A stretch of 64,000 nucleotides of DNA from Lytechinus pictus. Taxonomy: Eukaryota; Echinodermata; Echinoidea; Temnopleuroida; Toxopneustidae. The stretch lies in contig NC_087257.1 in NCBI RefSeq assembly GCF_037042905.1, positions 13,428,001-13,492,000 of the forward strand, written 5' to 3'. Both the position numbers and the translations under genes were made by a program. Of this stretch, positions 46,825-57,800 are shown piece after piece. Each line of letters begins with the position of its first letter. Position 1 is the first letter of the stretch. A model generated the notes under the pieces. That model worked only from the letters and a program-made list of their open reading frames with translations. It made no database searches and had not been told where the DNA came from.

Positions 46825-48550
46825 GGCAGGTCATTGCCGGTGCAGTGCTGTTAAAAGTCACCCTGAAGCAAGTAAATGTGTAGGCTCTAATTATGTATGA
46901 AACATCGAAAATGACCTTCAAAGATTATTTTTGTTCCTATTTGAAATAATTCTTTAAGTTATATCGGTTTCAGCGGCGAATAGCCATCCAGTAAATAGAA
47001 ATTAAAGACTTCCATTACTACAGTACATGTACCTTCTACTTCTAGTTGTACTAGTTCCTCTCCATTTGTCTCTCTTTTTTTAAAGGTCTGTCTAACGTTA
47101 ACCTCCCTTTTTATGACTTTCCTTGGCCTGGGATAAAGTGAAAATTTTGCTGTTTCGACTTTTGTTTTTATTAAAAAAAAGTTTATTATTCATTTTTTTA
47201 TTCTTTTAATTTTTTTTTGGGGGGGGTTCTCCAGACTCCACATATCTCGCCAGACAAGAAAAAAAAAAAAAAAATGTATAGGGGGTCTACATGTATTGGG
47301 CTACTTTTCAGAATCTATTGGCCACATCTGCCACATTCTTGGGGAAGTTTTAACATTGAATAGGGAGTTGCCTGCCCAGGGCTCTTTGTAAAATTTCTTA
47401 CGGGCAGATTGCACAAGAGGTTCTTTGCAAGGACAGTCTATTTGTGCCGTTGATTTGTAATGATGTGCCGTATGAGTCACATTTTTAATATCCATCACAT
47501 ATAAATATAAAAAGATATACATGTACATGATGTAGGCCTAAATACATTTATTTTTTAGATTCAATATGTAGATCTACTACGCCGGGGGGGGGGGTTAGAT
47601 TTAGTTTGGACAAAGGTGTGCGGCTGAAGGTTCGAAACCCGTACCCATATTTACATGTCATTTTGGCTAAAAAGGTACCCATTATTAGGGATTCATTACA
47701 GGGGCGGATCCAGGATTTCCAAAGGGGGGGGGGGCACATTTTCGCCTGGAAGACTTGACAAGCAAAAAAAAGAAAAAGGTTATCGCCCAAAATGTAAGGT
47801 CATTTTATGTATTTGCACCTAAGACATTGGAGTAGAATATGGACCCATGTTTAAAGTATACACACAAAGAAAATTCACGAAAGTGATGATTATAGACAAA
47901 TTATATATGAATGGAAAGGTCTTGTCTTTTTATACACAAATATGTCACTAAAAAGTCTTATCGATGTCGTGGAAATGCAAGAAATGAAATTATTAGAGAC
48001 CATTCTAAGCCCCCCAGACCGACAGTTCACGCAGTGAAAACAGTCGAGAATAATGACGTCACACAATAATCGAGCTCATCATCCCTCTGTGCATAATACA
48101 CTGAATCACCTTACTGACCTCTTCAATATCTTCCGAATTTACTGTTTTCTTCATGTAATGTGACATCCGAATTCTGTTTTCGACAACTTCAGACTATAAG
48201 GGAACCAGAACTGTGTTATTTTGCCCGTTTTTTATTGAATTGTGAACTGGAAAGATCGATTTTGTCCACTCGACAGTCTTCGTTGTGTTGCTCTACTAAC
48301 TATTGAAAAACTCCAAGCTGCACGGTCCCATTCACTTGCTCCCGATGCATGTTGCAGGCTACGCTGTTTGATCCAGTCAAAAGTCAAGGTAAGCATGTTT
48401 GGAAACTGTACTTGTTCTGACGATGCATTCAGGTCAGATGACAGATACAGATCTGATATAAGTTTAGAATCATGCATTTTGGCATAACTACTATTAAAAT
48501 TAAAAAGTTTTTATTTTAGAAATAATGTTTTTGTACAATTCCACCCAAGG

Positions 48551-49180
48551 CCAAGGCAAGGCCTTGGCAAGGGTTCATTACATGCCGCCACGCACAGAAA
48601 AATCAAGCCATAGAAGTCGTGTGTTGTGGACCCAAGAAGTGAGATCCCAGACGCCTCCAGGCTAAGCACGCGCGAACCACTAGTTAGAAATCCACTGCCA
48701 AACGCGGTTCGTGGTGCGGGGTTAGTATACTTAATACGTGTGAGTGGCACAATTCCAGCAGATTTTTTCTTCAGATTTCTAAAACTGGTCAGGACTCAGG
48801 CAGGCAATTAAATTATTTAGGAGCACTGAGTGGTATGGACCATGGCTGAAAATCTGCTGTTTCAGAGGAATGTTTAAGTTTTTATTATACACAGAATTAT
48901 ATCACCATGATGCCGATGTCATGAAGCCAGACAAATTTTCAGCAGTGATTACCCTGATTCCTGGCCAAAATCACTCACACGTATTGCGAGGTTAGTATTA
49001 GTATACTACTAGTACGTATTGCGAGGTTAGTATTAGTATACTAACCACGAACCGCGTTTGGCAGTGGATTTCTAACTAGTGGGTCGCGCGTGCTGGGATC
49101 TCACTTCTTGGGTCCACGACTTCTATTGCTTGAATTTTCTGTGCGCGGCGGCATGTAATGAACCCTTGGGTGGGCCAAAA
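48551..49180. repeat. Imperfect palindrome in element K
   Basis: 49036-49180 is the inverse of about 48560-48730, sharing accacgaaccgcgtttggca, ggatctcacttcttgggtcc and catgtaatgaacccttg. The outer two tandem copies have only one arm, because the array junction at TTA falls just before the second arm. Confidence 0.8.
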
Positions 49181-49290
49181 TTAGAGTCTGGTGTTTCTTT
49201 CTGATTAGAGTGTTGCTGCATATATGTATGCGTAATGCCTTCAACAATGAAGATAAATGCAATCTTTGTAATGACACAGAGACTCAGAGA

Positions 49291-49462
49291 GCACCGTACC
49301 TCAAGTGATGTTCGTGTAGTCTCCACTTCACTACTGGAGTACTGCTACAGCCTACACTACGCTACACACTTACCCGGGTAGGTGTGGCGTACATGTACGG
49401 TAGTGTAGCGGTAGTGAAGTGGAGTGGGGCCTACACAAACATCACTTGAGGTAGAGCACCAG
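49291..49462. repeat. Fold-back repeat, about 45-bp arms
   Basis: cctcaagtgatgttcgtgtag is mirrored by ctacacaaacatcacttgagg, with gtgaagtggag and its inverse continuing the stem. The loop includes cccgggtaggtgtgg. Confidence 0.8.
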
Positions 49463-49920
49463 TGTTCTGAGTGGAACTTTTCAGGTGTCTAAACCTACTA
49501 TCATTTGTTGTTGACCGGGAATTACATGCCACCGCACGTCATCAATCATCACGATAATTAAATTCATACTTTGATTTGATTATTTAAACTATTTCTTTTT
49601 TTCTCTCTTCTACACACAGATCTGCACAATTGCTAACTCTGGTGACTTCTGGTCTCTGCTTGCTACCTCAATCTGGGAGATTCCATCATGTCCTTTTACT
49701 ATGATTTGGATATAGCCATTTTTTTCTTCACTCTTTCCAGGACCTACGGTTTGCAAGTTGTGGAATGATAATGATACAAAAGAAAAAATTTCTTTATCAA
49801 TCTTGGAAACAATTTTGAGCACAGTTTTGGAGAGGACTAAGAAATTTTACTCGGACAGGAATACAGCTTGTCAAAAATAATAACACACAATTTAAAACGA
49901 AAGAACAATTTTAATGTTAC

Positions 49921-50093
49921 TAGGGCATTTTGCGAGAAATGTTATACTCAATCACACGTCCCAAATCAAGGGAAAGTCCTTTGATTAAACATGTAGTTGA
50001 ATTGCGATTGCAACTCGACCTTATTACGCTTAAATTTGAATTTAAGACTTACGCTTGATTTGCAATTGAACATAAGTTTCTTGCAGTGCCCCA
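49921..50093. mobile_element. Degenerate TGGGG-family MITE, second copy
   Basis: From tagggcattttgcgagaaat to tttcttgcagtgcccca followed by TAA. The subterminal sequence has the ttgcgattgcaact repeats typical of element E ends. Paralogous to 23586-23711. Confidence 0.5.
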
Positions 50094-50941
50094 TAAGTAT
50101 GTTTTGTTATCAGATATTTAACGTGCTGATTTTTCTCGAAAGGTATAATATATTTGTCCTTTTAAACGGTATTTGAATATGGGTACGCCTTTTATTTGTT
50201 TTCCACAATATTTATTGCATGTATGAACAGAAGTGAAATATTTATTGTGAAGCACTGTGAATGTTGTGTGATGGTTCATCATCAGACTGAAAGCCTGGTG
50301 GATGTGAGGAAGTGGCCTGGATGAAAGAAAAGTGAACATGTGTCCAATTACTGATTTGCATATTCTAAGACAATTTTGTTTCTGGATAAATTTTGCTATG
50401 CATTCCCTACATTAAGAGTAAAGGAGAAGTCCACGCAATCAAAAATTCATTTGAATTTAAAGAAAAATAACAAGATATTGCAGGAAATTTCATAAAAACT
50501 TTGATTCAAATTTATATAATTACTATTTTAACAGTTCCGTAAATATAACCTATTGTGATCAGATGAAGAGTTTCCTATCGTCAAATCTGCAAAGAATAAA
50601 AAACAAAATGCCACAAAAAATAGAAACGAATGTGATGTGAGTGACAACTCTAATTTGCATATCATTGTTTTGTGTATATGACTGTTTTGAGTAAAAACAA
50701 CAAGGGAAATCACTCTATTCAAATAATTTTTAGTTGATGTGGACTTGACTTTTAACTCTACCCCTCCCATCCCAAATAAGAGTAGAAATAATCTAATCAA
50801 GAACTTGAAAATCAAAAGCAGCAATTAAGAAGCAAGATTTGATAAATACCCAGGTCTGAATAGAATTTCACAAGAAAATAAAAAGAGAAAAAAAAGATGG
50901 GTAGGGACGGGGAAGGAATAAAAAAAAAATACCCAGAAAAA

Positions 50942-51015
50942 CAAAATCCGAGTTTCGAACCAGGGTCCTCGCACATGACAAAACAATGGCCAACGCATTT
51001 GGCCACAGACCATCG
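50942..51015 (-). repeat. tRNA-derived SINE-like segment, second copy
   Basis: Minus strand: A-box-like tgtggccaaatgcgttggc and B-box-like ggttcgaaactc, the latter with one change from the consensus, followed by a T-rich tract. Homologous to 24934-25010. Confidence 0.45.
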
Positions 51016-52732
51016 CCCTTACAGGATGGCATTTTTAAGATATATGAAAGAAAGTCCGCTCGCCGCTGTTTCCTAATAATGCTTCGGCAATTCAACTGCA
51101 ATTTCAGTCATTTCGCGATGGATATTGCCGTGTTTTTTTTGTGATTCCTGACTTTGCTACTTAATGAAATTTCATAATTTTTGTTCAGTCATAAAGAAGA
51201 ATGTCTATGCTTTATATTGACTATAACATTAATGTGACGCAAGTGTGATTTCTACGTGAAAATATGCTTTGTTTATTCACCTATATTTCTTGAAAAAAAA
51301 AAAAAAATTCTAAGCTAAATATCGGTCACCAAAATACGTTAAATGTGCACTTTTTTTCACTGTTCAGTAAATTCAAACTTTTATCTATATAACAAGACCA
51401 ATCTTAAGAGGAATAAACAATTCTAAGAGCAAAAAACGCTGATTGGAAAGATCGTCTCCAATGGGCTGCTGTCAGCTCAGCTGCTCACTGCTCATTGTGT
51501 GACGTCACTCAGCTGGAGCTCGCAAGAGGACCGGTGGAAGGCAGAAATATGGCATGAAAATAAATCATTTTTGAGAGCTGATTTCTGCAATCTCTGATCA
51601 CTATTTTGAAAAGTGAAGTTATATATCTGATTAGTAATACTTCCCCTTTACAATGATGACCACATAAAGTCATTATAAAATACTTTTGATTCTTTGGATG
51701 TATACTTTAAGGACATTATCTAAAAAATGGGCCATGCTTAGGGATTTTCCAGCATAAAACCATACCCCATGTTTAGGGATTTCTTCAAAAAAGGCGACCC
51801 ATTCCTGCGACATATCCCAATATGCCTTATTTCATGAGTACCCCCCCCCCTCCCCCGGGCTACTATGTAGCTGACTCTTGATTTTTATGCAAGCACATGA
51901 GGTGCTATATAGATCACAGATTTTTTTTTCACTTTAAATTGTTTAATGGATGATTACAATGCTTTTCCAGGTGCTTTCAGTTAAAGGGTGTCTCATATGG
52001 TGCATCATTATTAATATTGAATGCATAATCATGATTTTTTTTACATCCTTTTACATCAAGCACAATACTGGGGGGGGGGGGCATATGGTCCCCCTTGACA
52101 TTTTTCAGAATAAATCTGCCTCTCAAAATGTTATTACCGCACCGCTGACTCACGTTTTACTTTCAAGTCTCGCAACTTTTGAGACCAAATTTGCCATTCC
52201 CAGGTACAGTGTCAGGAAATTATGCAACATTATGTTTGTTCAAGTTCATGTCAGACAAAAACATGATTACATGTAAAAAGTCAATATTCATAATGGTAAA
52301 TTTTTTTATTGACAATAGTAATTTAATGTCACTGATGAACTTTGTCTTGAAAATAACAATTAAAAAAAATACATTTAAGAAGTTAAGAAAAATATTAAAA
52401 AAAAAACATGAAAGGAATTTATTTTAATACCAGATTTTTAAAAGTAAAGTTGTTAGGAATGCTCTAGAAAGGAATATGTACACCAAAGTTTAGCATTCTA
52501 TTACAAGCTTTTTTAGTAAATTAAAGCAAAAGGTATGATTTCATAATTTTTTTAATTGCGCCGCCCATGGCTGAGGAACCATAGTGCCCCTCCCCAGGCC
52601 AGAAGTGACTTTAATGAAAACACCCTGGGACTACTATAATGATTAACACACTGGCAACTGAGCTTAACTTGTATATTAATTTCATGAACATGTTTTATCT
52701 CTTTGCTTTTTGCTTTTAATTGCTTACTACAG

Positions 52733-52849
52733 TTATGATGACAAAGAAGTCTGGAATAAACAAGAAACCTCAGAACCACGATAACTGTGTCTGCTACAAT
52801 GTGTGTTCTTGCAACCAGCTGATTGATTCATTTTATCAACTCTTGAATG
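52733..52849 (+). CDS. Candidate exon in element E2, Cys-rich
   Basis: The partner of 37809-37925, with intact acceptor (cttactacag) and donor (GTAGGT). It differs by Asp in place of Leu before the Cys cluster and by a silent change near the end. The phase-1 end can join an exon at 53420-53478 (acceptor gattatcag) that adds about 18 residues, ELNSELLLSVVSLLEW and on, before a stop. This splice is inference. Confidence 0.4.
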
Positions 52850-53461
52850 GTAGGTTACATGTAAACTGTATTATTATTAATAATTCACCATGATCGTAAT
52901 GCGGATGGGGGTGAAATCTGTACACATTGACCCAAGGATAATGCAAAATGAAAAAGGCAAACACAAATCTCTATCTTGACTGGACTTCTCAGCAATGAAG
53001 ACATCCCATTGATGGGGGAGGGGAGGGGGTGGTTGTTGTGCTCATCCAAGGTGTACTGTATGAAAGTGTGTATTTTGCTTTAATTGATTTAATTTATTGC
53101 ACATTTTAATTTCCATGATTCATTTATTTGGGGAAAAACAATCAGTTCACACTTTTTTAGATTACATCATGGCAAATTGCCAATTACTATGGTCTCAGGA
53201 GTAAGCCACTATCCCTCTATCATATCATCATGTCGGTGCAAACAACGCCCATACCAGCAGGCATAGGGGCATTTCTGCACCGATGGGGTGCACAAAAATG
53301 TTTTGCTAAGGGCATTCTTGCACTGAAAGGACAAAATTTGAACTTACCCAAGCTATGTATAGTTATGGGCTTGCATTATTTCCTATATTATTATTTTTTA
53401 TGAACAGGTTGATTATCAGAACTGAATTCAGAGCTGCTCCTGTCTGTAGTATCATTATTAG

Positions 53462-53704
53462 AGTGGACTTCAGAATGAGGGCGTTGCTTGTTTAAAAACT
53501 TCACTCCATGAAGCTCTCCAAATTCACCTCAAATTAGACTGCTTCTGGAAACCAGATTTGTTCCTTCAAGCAGAAACGCTTGTGGCTTTCCTGACTGGAC
53601 TTCTATGGATTCTTCATGCCAACCTTAAGGACTGTGGTCTTCTGCATGATACACGTCAATTTCAAACAAGACATTCTGTGGTGAAACACTTGATGTACTG
53701 TTAG
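53462..53704 (+). other. 80-codon open frame in E2
   Basis: Inverse counterpart of 36960-37202 with the same length and no stop. It overlaps the possible terminal exon at 53420-53478 in another frame, so at most one of the two is likely real. Confidence 0.3.
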
Positions 53705-54910
53705 ATGATATGAAATTTTATTTCATATAACTGAATCTCAGAAGTAACTCCTTGGGAGCAAGAAACATTGAAAAATAAAAAATAAAAGGTCCATCAATAA
53801 TGAATGTCTTGAGCAGTGTTCTTTTTTGTGCACAGATCAATGGATCTTTTCAAGTCCAAGCAGGGATGTAGTCAATGCTGACCTCGAGGCAACATTTTGC
53901 TGGCCTTGGTCCGAGTCACTGTACAGAATCTATGGGAAGTTCTCTCAAGCTGCCTCATGACTCGGAAGAATCAGCCTCGACCTCATCCCTGTATGCAAGT
54001 GTGATATATATCTACGATGCAATCTCATGATTAAAGAGAGAGAAACAAGAGAGCTTCAGATTTTGAAGTGTAGCAATCTCCTGAAATGTATGTTTTATTT
54101 GAAAATCAAACTAAAATAACTTAATTGGGCATGTTATTCATTATGATATGTATGAATGAAAGCATTTAAGCAATTTAGTACTCTTGCAAAACAAATTCTG
54201 AGTTGTATTATTTTACTGCAAACCCTGAGAAATATTGATAAGCATTTGCCAGTGCATGAAGTGTTTTAATAAAGAGTGGCTTTTGTGCCTATGGAGAGTT
54301 ATTATTTCTTCAATATTTCTTCATACGAATTATTTCAGAAATCACAATTTGAATATTCCATGACCTCTGATAACAAGAGCAGAATATTTTTGGTGATTGA
54401 CACACTTTAAAATGATATTAGGAGAGAATGTAGTAAAGTGTGAAAATAATGGCATAATTGCTGTAGAGGCCTACGAAGATTGAAAATAACATTATTTTAA
54501 GTTTTTCTTGAAAAAACCTATGGAAAATTGAAAATGGCATAATTTACACAAGTTTTCAACAACAACAAAAAAAAAAAAAATTAGGGTGCAGAATTAGTAC
54601 ACAAGCCTATGGACAATCAATTGAACGTAAATCGAGCGCAAATTTTGCGCGTCCTCCAATATCTCACATAAGTTACGTTCGATTTGCAATCAATCGCAAA
54701 GCTTGCGCTTGATCTACGTTCAATTGATCAAACGCAACTTCTTCTTGCAACAGGATTGAACGTAACTTGCGTTCAATTGCAGATTTGCGTTTAATCGGAG
54801 GACTTACGCTCAATTTTGGGAGTTGCGTTCGATTTGCGTTCAATCGCAAGTTTCTTGCAACACCCCATTAGTGTCCACTAACTAGTAGTATACAAATATA
54901 CACTGTCTTG

Positions 54911-55033
54911 AGAGGTTCTGGTTAAAACTATGCGCAAGAGGTGACTCCAATAGTACTATTTGCTGAGAGGCGCAGCCCCGAAGCAAATGGTACTTTTGGA
55001 GTCACCGAGACCCATAGTTTTAACCAGTACCTC
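54911..55033. repeat. Fold-back repeat, about 53-bp arms
   Basis: gaggttctggttaaaactat is mirrored by atagttttaaccagtacctc, and gtgactccaatagtac by gtacttttggagtcac. The loop is about 14 bp. Farther out, tttatatcctgcatcaaaaa (55061) and tttttgatgcaggatataaa (55345) form a second inverted pair. Confidence 0.85.
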
Positions 55034-55448
55034 GAATAGAAGGCATGGTATATTTGTTTTATATCCTGCATCAAAAATTTATTCATTAAAAAAAAAAAAA
55101 AAAAAAAACATTTTTGGGACCAAAAAAAAATTTAGAACAAAAAAAATGTCAATTTTTATCTAAAAAGATTTAGAATATTTTGTTTTCATTAAATTTAGAT
55201 TTGAAGAAAAAAAAATTCAATTAAAAAAATAAAATAAATAAAATTTGTCAACTCCCAAATAGTACTCTTATATAGTACTTTCTGAAAATAGTTCAAATAT
55301 TTCTGGTCATGTAACGAGCTCTCAACCAATCAAAAGCCAACAAATTTTTGATGCAGGATATAAATAACCATATATCCAGTTTAGCGAAAAGTCTGGATAC
55401 GTATGTCCGGCCTAGAAAAGAGCTTAGAGAAGACCGCGGCAGCTCTAG
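55034..55448. other. A-rich stretch, no gene recognised
   Basis: Long A runs from 55089 to 55245 lie between the inverted tttatatcctgcatc pair. A short frame from 55348 (ending in SSRRYAGECAG) may belong to the gag remnant that follows, in a different frame. Confidence 0.4.
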
Positions 55449-55598
55449 GCGGTACGCGGGGGAATGCGCAGGGTTTGTTTTAGATGTGGCGAGGAGGGTC
55501 ATTTCCGGAAGGAATGTTCCACAGGCACATATTGTCAGAAGATATTCAACTCATCTGGTAATTTAACCAAACACATGATGGATATTACTGTGTATTAA
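55449..55598 (+). pseudogene. Gag-like CCHC zinc-knuckle fragment
   Basis: In the frame starting after TAG (55446-55448), residues read VCFRCGEEGHFRKECSTGTY, a perfect C-x2-C-x4-H-x4-C knuckle, followed by C and a short tail to TAA. Such knuckles bind nucleic acid in retroelement gag proteins and in CNBP-like host proteins. The upstream R/S-rich sequence is open only in another frame, so this looks like a frameshifted remnant, or an exon whose acceptor lies near gaatgcgcag. It is unlike the BEL/Pao zinc region at 13-21 kb, so another retroelement is likely the source. Confidence 0.5.
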
Positions 55599-55602
55599 AC
55601 TG

Positions 55603-55860
55603 TTACTTGATTTAAAAAGACGTTATCAAGCACTGCCTTTTATGGTCTCCATTGTGTTAGTAGATGCCAGGAAAACATTACTTACGGGCCGGGGGGGGGG
55701 GGGTTCAAAATAACCCGCCAAAATCGTCTCGTCATTGGGTCAAACTGTTTAAACTGTTACTTGATTTTAAAAGACGTTATCGTGCACTGCTTAATTGTCT
55801 CCATTGTGTTAGTAGATGCCAGGAAAACATCACTTACGAGGGTTCAAAATAGCCCCCCCC
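55603..55860 (+). repeat. Two tandem copies of about 145 bp
   Basis: aactgttacttgattt through ctccattgtgttagtagatg and ccaggaaaacat to ggttcaaaata occurs twice, starting near 55600 and 55748. The copies differ in G and C tract length. Confidence 0.8.
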
Positions 55861-57470
55861 CCCCTCCAAAAAAAAAAAAAAAAAAAAAAAAAAAAACGCC
55901 ACTGAGACCACGTACACTGCCACTTTCAGACAGTTACCTAGAGATGTTAAATTAATATTTGCTGTCATATAGTACATCACAAAATCAAAAGAGTCTGACT
56001 GCAGCGTCCCGTACGTCGATCACGCAGCACATTAATTACATTAAAAATTAATTAAAGAATTGGTCAGAACTAAAACTTTCCACACATGAACTAGCCCATA
56101 ATAGCCACAGACTCATACCAAAAGATAGCCATATAGATAATTTCATCTGTTGTTATTTCTTGTTTAAAGTCTCTGAATGTCCCGTACGTCACAATCCAAA
56201 TTGCTTGGACCTGCCCTGTTAAGACCTAGTGAGAACAGTGATTTTGGTACATAAAAGGGTATTATTCTGACATATTCTCAATGTATCATGTTTTGATTTA
56301 TCAAGTTTTTTTCGATATACAAACATTTATTTTAACCAAAGAGCATTATTTGTAATGGACACTGTTCTTGCTTATTATCAGGGGTTTGCATTCGCCAAAC
56401 TGTCTAATGTGATTCAATGTTTTCAAAATGCTTCATGCATGCATGTTCAAACAGAAATATATAAGTTTGAAAGTTAATGGAAGTGAATTGTGTTTGTAAA
56501 CTTTGTAGCTTGGATGTTTATGAACTTAATTATGCAGGGTATGCAAGGAGAAACACTTTAAATGTTGTCTATAAGGTATACTATATTACACACAAAAACA
56601 TAGCTTTTTGAGATATTACTACTTGCATTTTTCTAGAAGTGAAATCATATTAAAAAATATATGCCTCTAAATCAGAGCTAGTAATTTTAGTAATTTGTTT
56701 GGGGACTTAATATGGCTGCATAATCATACCATAGTGCTGGTAGCCAAGGTTTTTAAATTGTTGTGGCATAGAATGTTGAACTTAAATATTTACTAGTTGC
56801 TATTAGTTGCTGTTGCATTGACTTTTAAATTTTTGTACATTTTTTATACATTTTTAGTACTTTGTTTAATGACCTAAGATTAAAATCATGCACATATAGC
56901 AGCCTTTTGGCTGCATAATGATCATGCACTAACGCTGGCAGCCAAAGGCTCCTTGATGTAGAGTAGATTGTTGTACTTTAAACTTTAATAGTTGTGTACA
57001 CTTTAATGTTTTCTGTTTTGTAATTTTGAGAGTGAAAATAAAGTTAGAGATTCGTACAGGGAAGTAAAGATTTGCCTGATTTTGAAAAGGTTTAGAAAGT
57101 TATTGGTAATTAATAGAGATGTAGAATGATTTATGTTATGAAAGCTATGTCAATGCAAATGTACATTCCGTTGGAATAGGCTGTTCATATTGATATGTAT
57201 GCATGCATATAGTATACAAAGGATCATGTTGTATATACTGTTGTTGTTGTTTTTTTTTTTTTTATACATTTTATCGTTTGATATTAAAGTGTTAAAAGGT
57301 GTCCTGAAACCGGTGTGCACGTATTGTTTCTTTCCGCAGCATTTATTTGCATGAATGCATGTAAATCTTCTCAACATGGGCATGAAATACCACATAATTC
57401 TGGACAACACATTATTCACCCAATATTGTGTAACACATATAACATGTACCTTTCCAGCCAACTCCTCGGA
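55861..57470. other. No gene recognised
   Basis: It begins with a run of about 30 A and is then ordinary AT-rich sequence. Frames such as 57150-57521 (minus) lack domains and splice context. Confidence 0.45.
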
Positions 57471-57800
57471 TAAATTTTCTTTTTTTACCCAAATCTGTGT
57501 AAAATAAAAAAAATCATACAATAAGGTTGGGTTAAAATTTTACCCAACTTTTGGGTAAAAAATTACACAACAACAAAGTAAACGAGTACCCAGGATGAGT
57601 TGGGTAATAATTAGCCAATGTTGTGTCAAAAAGGGAACATAGTTGTCGTCGGGTAAATTTTTACCTTTTACATTGGGTCAAATTAAATATACCGCACATC
57701 AGTTGGGTAAAATATTAAACATTTGCTTGGTAAATTTTTACCCAACCACCCCTATGTCAAATTTTACCCAACAAACATGCATGTTCCCTTTTTAACCTCG
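57470..57800. repeat. Array of palindromic TTGGGTAAAATTTTACCCAA variants
   Basis: At least seven partial copies of gttgggtaaa or tttacccaac occur between 57484 and 57775, in both orientations. gggaacatagttg and catgttccc near the ends may be the termini of a small element. No protein is encoded. Confidence 0.75.

Larger units (their letters stand above)
40760..49035 (+). repeat. Three-copy tandem array, unit 2.76 kb
   Basis: Units 40760-43515, 43516-46274 and 46275-49035 are nearly identical. Visible differences are a few substitutions and the lengths of G, C and A runs. Each unit begins with the E terminus TGGGGTGTTGC after TTA, continues through 1.57 kb of E and 1.18 kb of element K, and ends gttagtaTTA. 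Open frames recur in all copies (for example the frames at 42712, 45471 and 48232) but none is recognised. A stretch ending agtcaag before gtaagcatg looks donor-like. Recent amplification or an assembly artefact would both explain the near identity. Confidence 0.95.
49560..51498 (+). repeat. Second copy of the 23237-25475 segment
   Basis: Diverged, collinear copy lying inside element K. It lacks several hundred bases of the first copy (about 24200-24430) and ends at ctaagagcaaaaaac before the sequence changes. Confidence 0.8.
47855..51706. mobile_element. Element K, 3.85 kb, TTAA target duplication
   Basis: Starts AGTATACACACAAAG and ends CTTTGGATGTATACT, which matches the inverse at 13 of 15 bases. 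TTAA lies on both sides (47851-47854, 51707-51710). Joining the E2 flanks across K gives the continuous sequence present in E1 (around 38811). TTAA duplication occurs in piggyBac and Kolobok elements. No transposase was recognised. K contains a partial self-palindrome near 49 kb, a fold-back repeat at 49291-49462 and the segment shared with 23237-25475. Confidence 0.7.
40760..54867. mobile_element. Element E copy 2 (E2), inverted, interrupted and amplified
   Basis: It starts TGGGGTGTTGCAAGAAAG after TTA (40757-40759) and ends CTTGCAACACCCCA before TTA (54868-54870). Its outer parts, 40760-42334 and 51707-54867, are reverse complements of the two halves of E1. The middle is occupied by element K and by extra tandem copies that include E2's own left part. 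Without these E2 would be about the size of E1. Confidence 0.75.

Noticed and set aside
35796-54867. A single Polinton/Maverick-like giant element with 3-kb terminal repeats
   Set aside because: The duplication is 3 bp TTA rather than 6 bp, no Polinton genes are present, and two inverted E copies explain every border.
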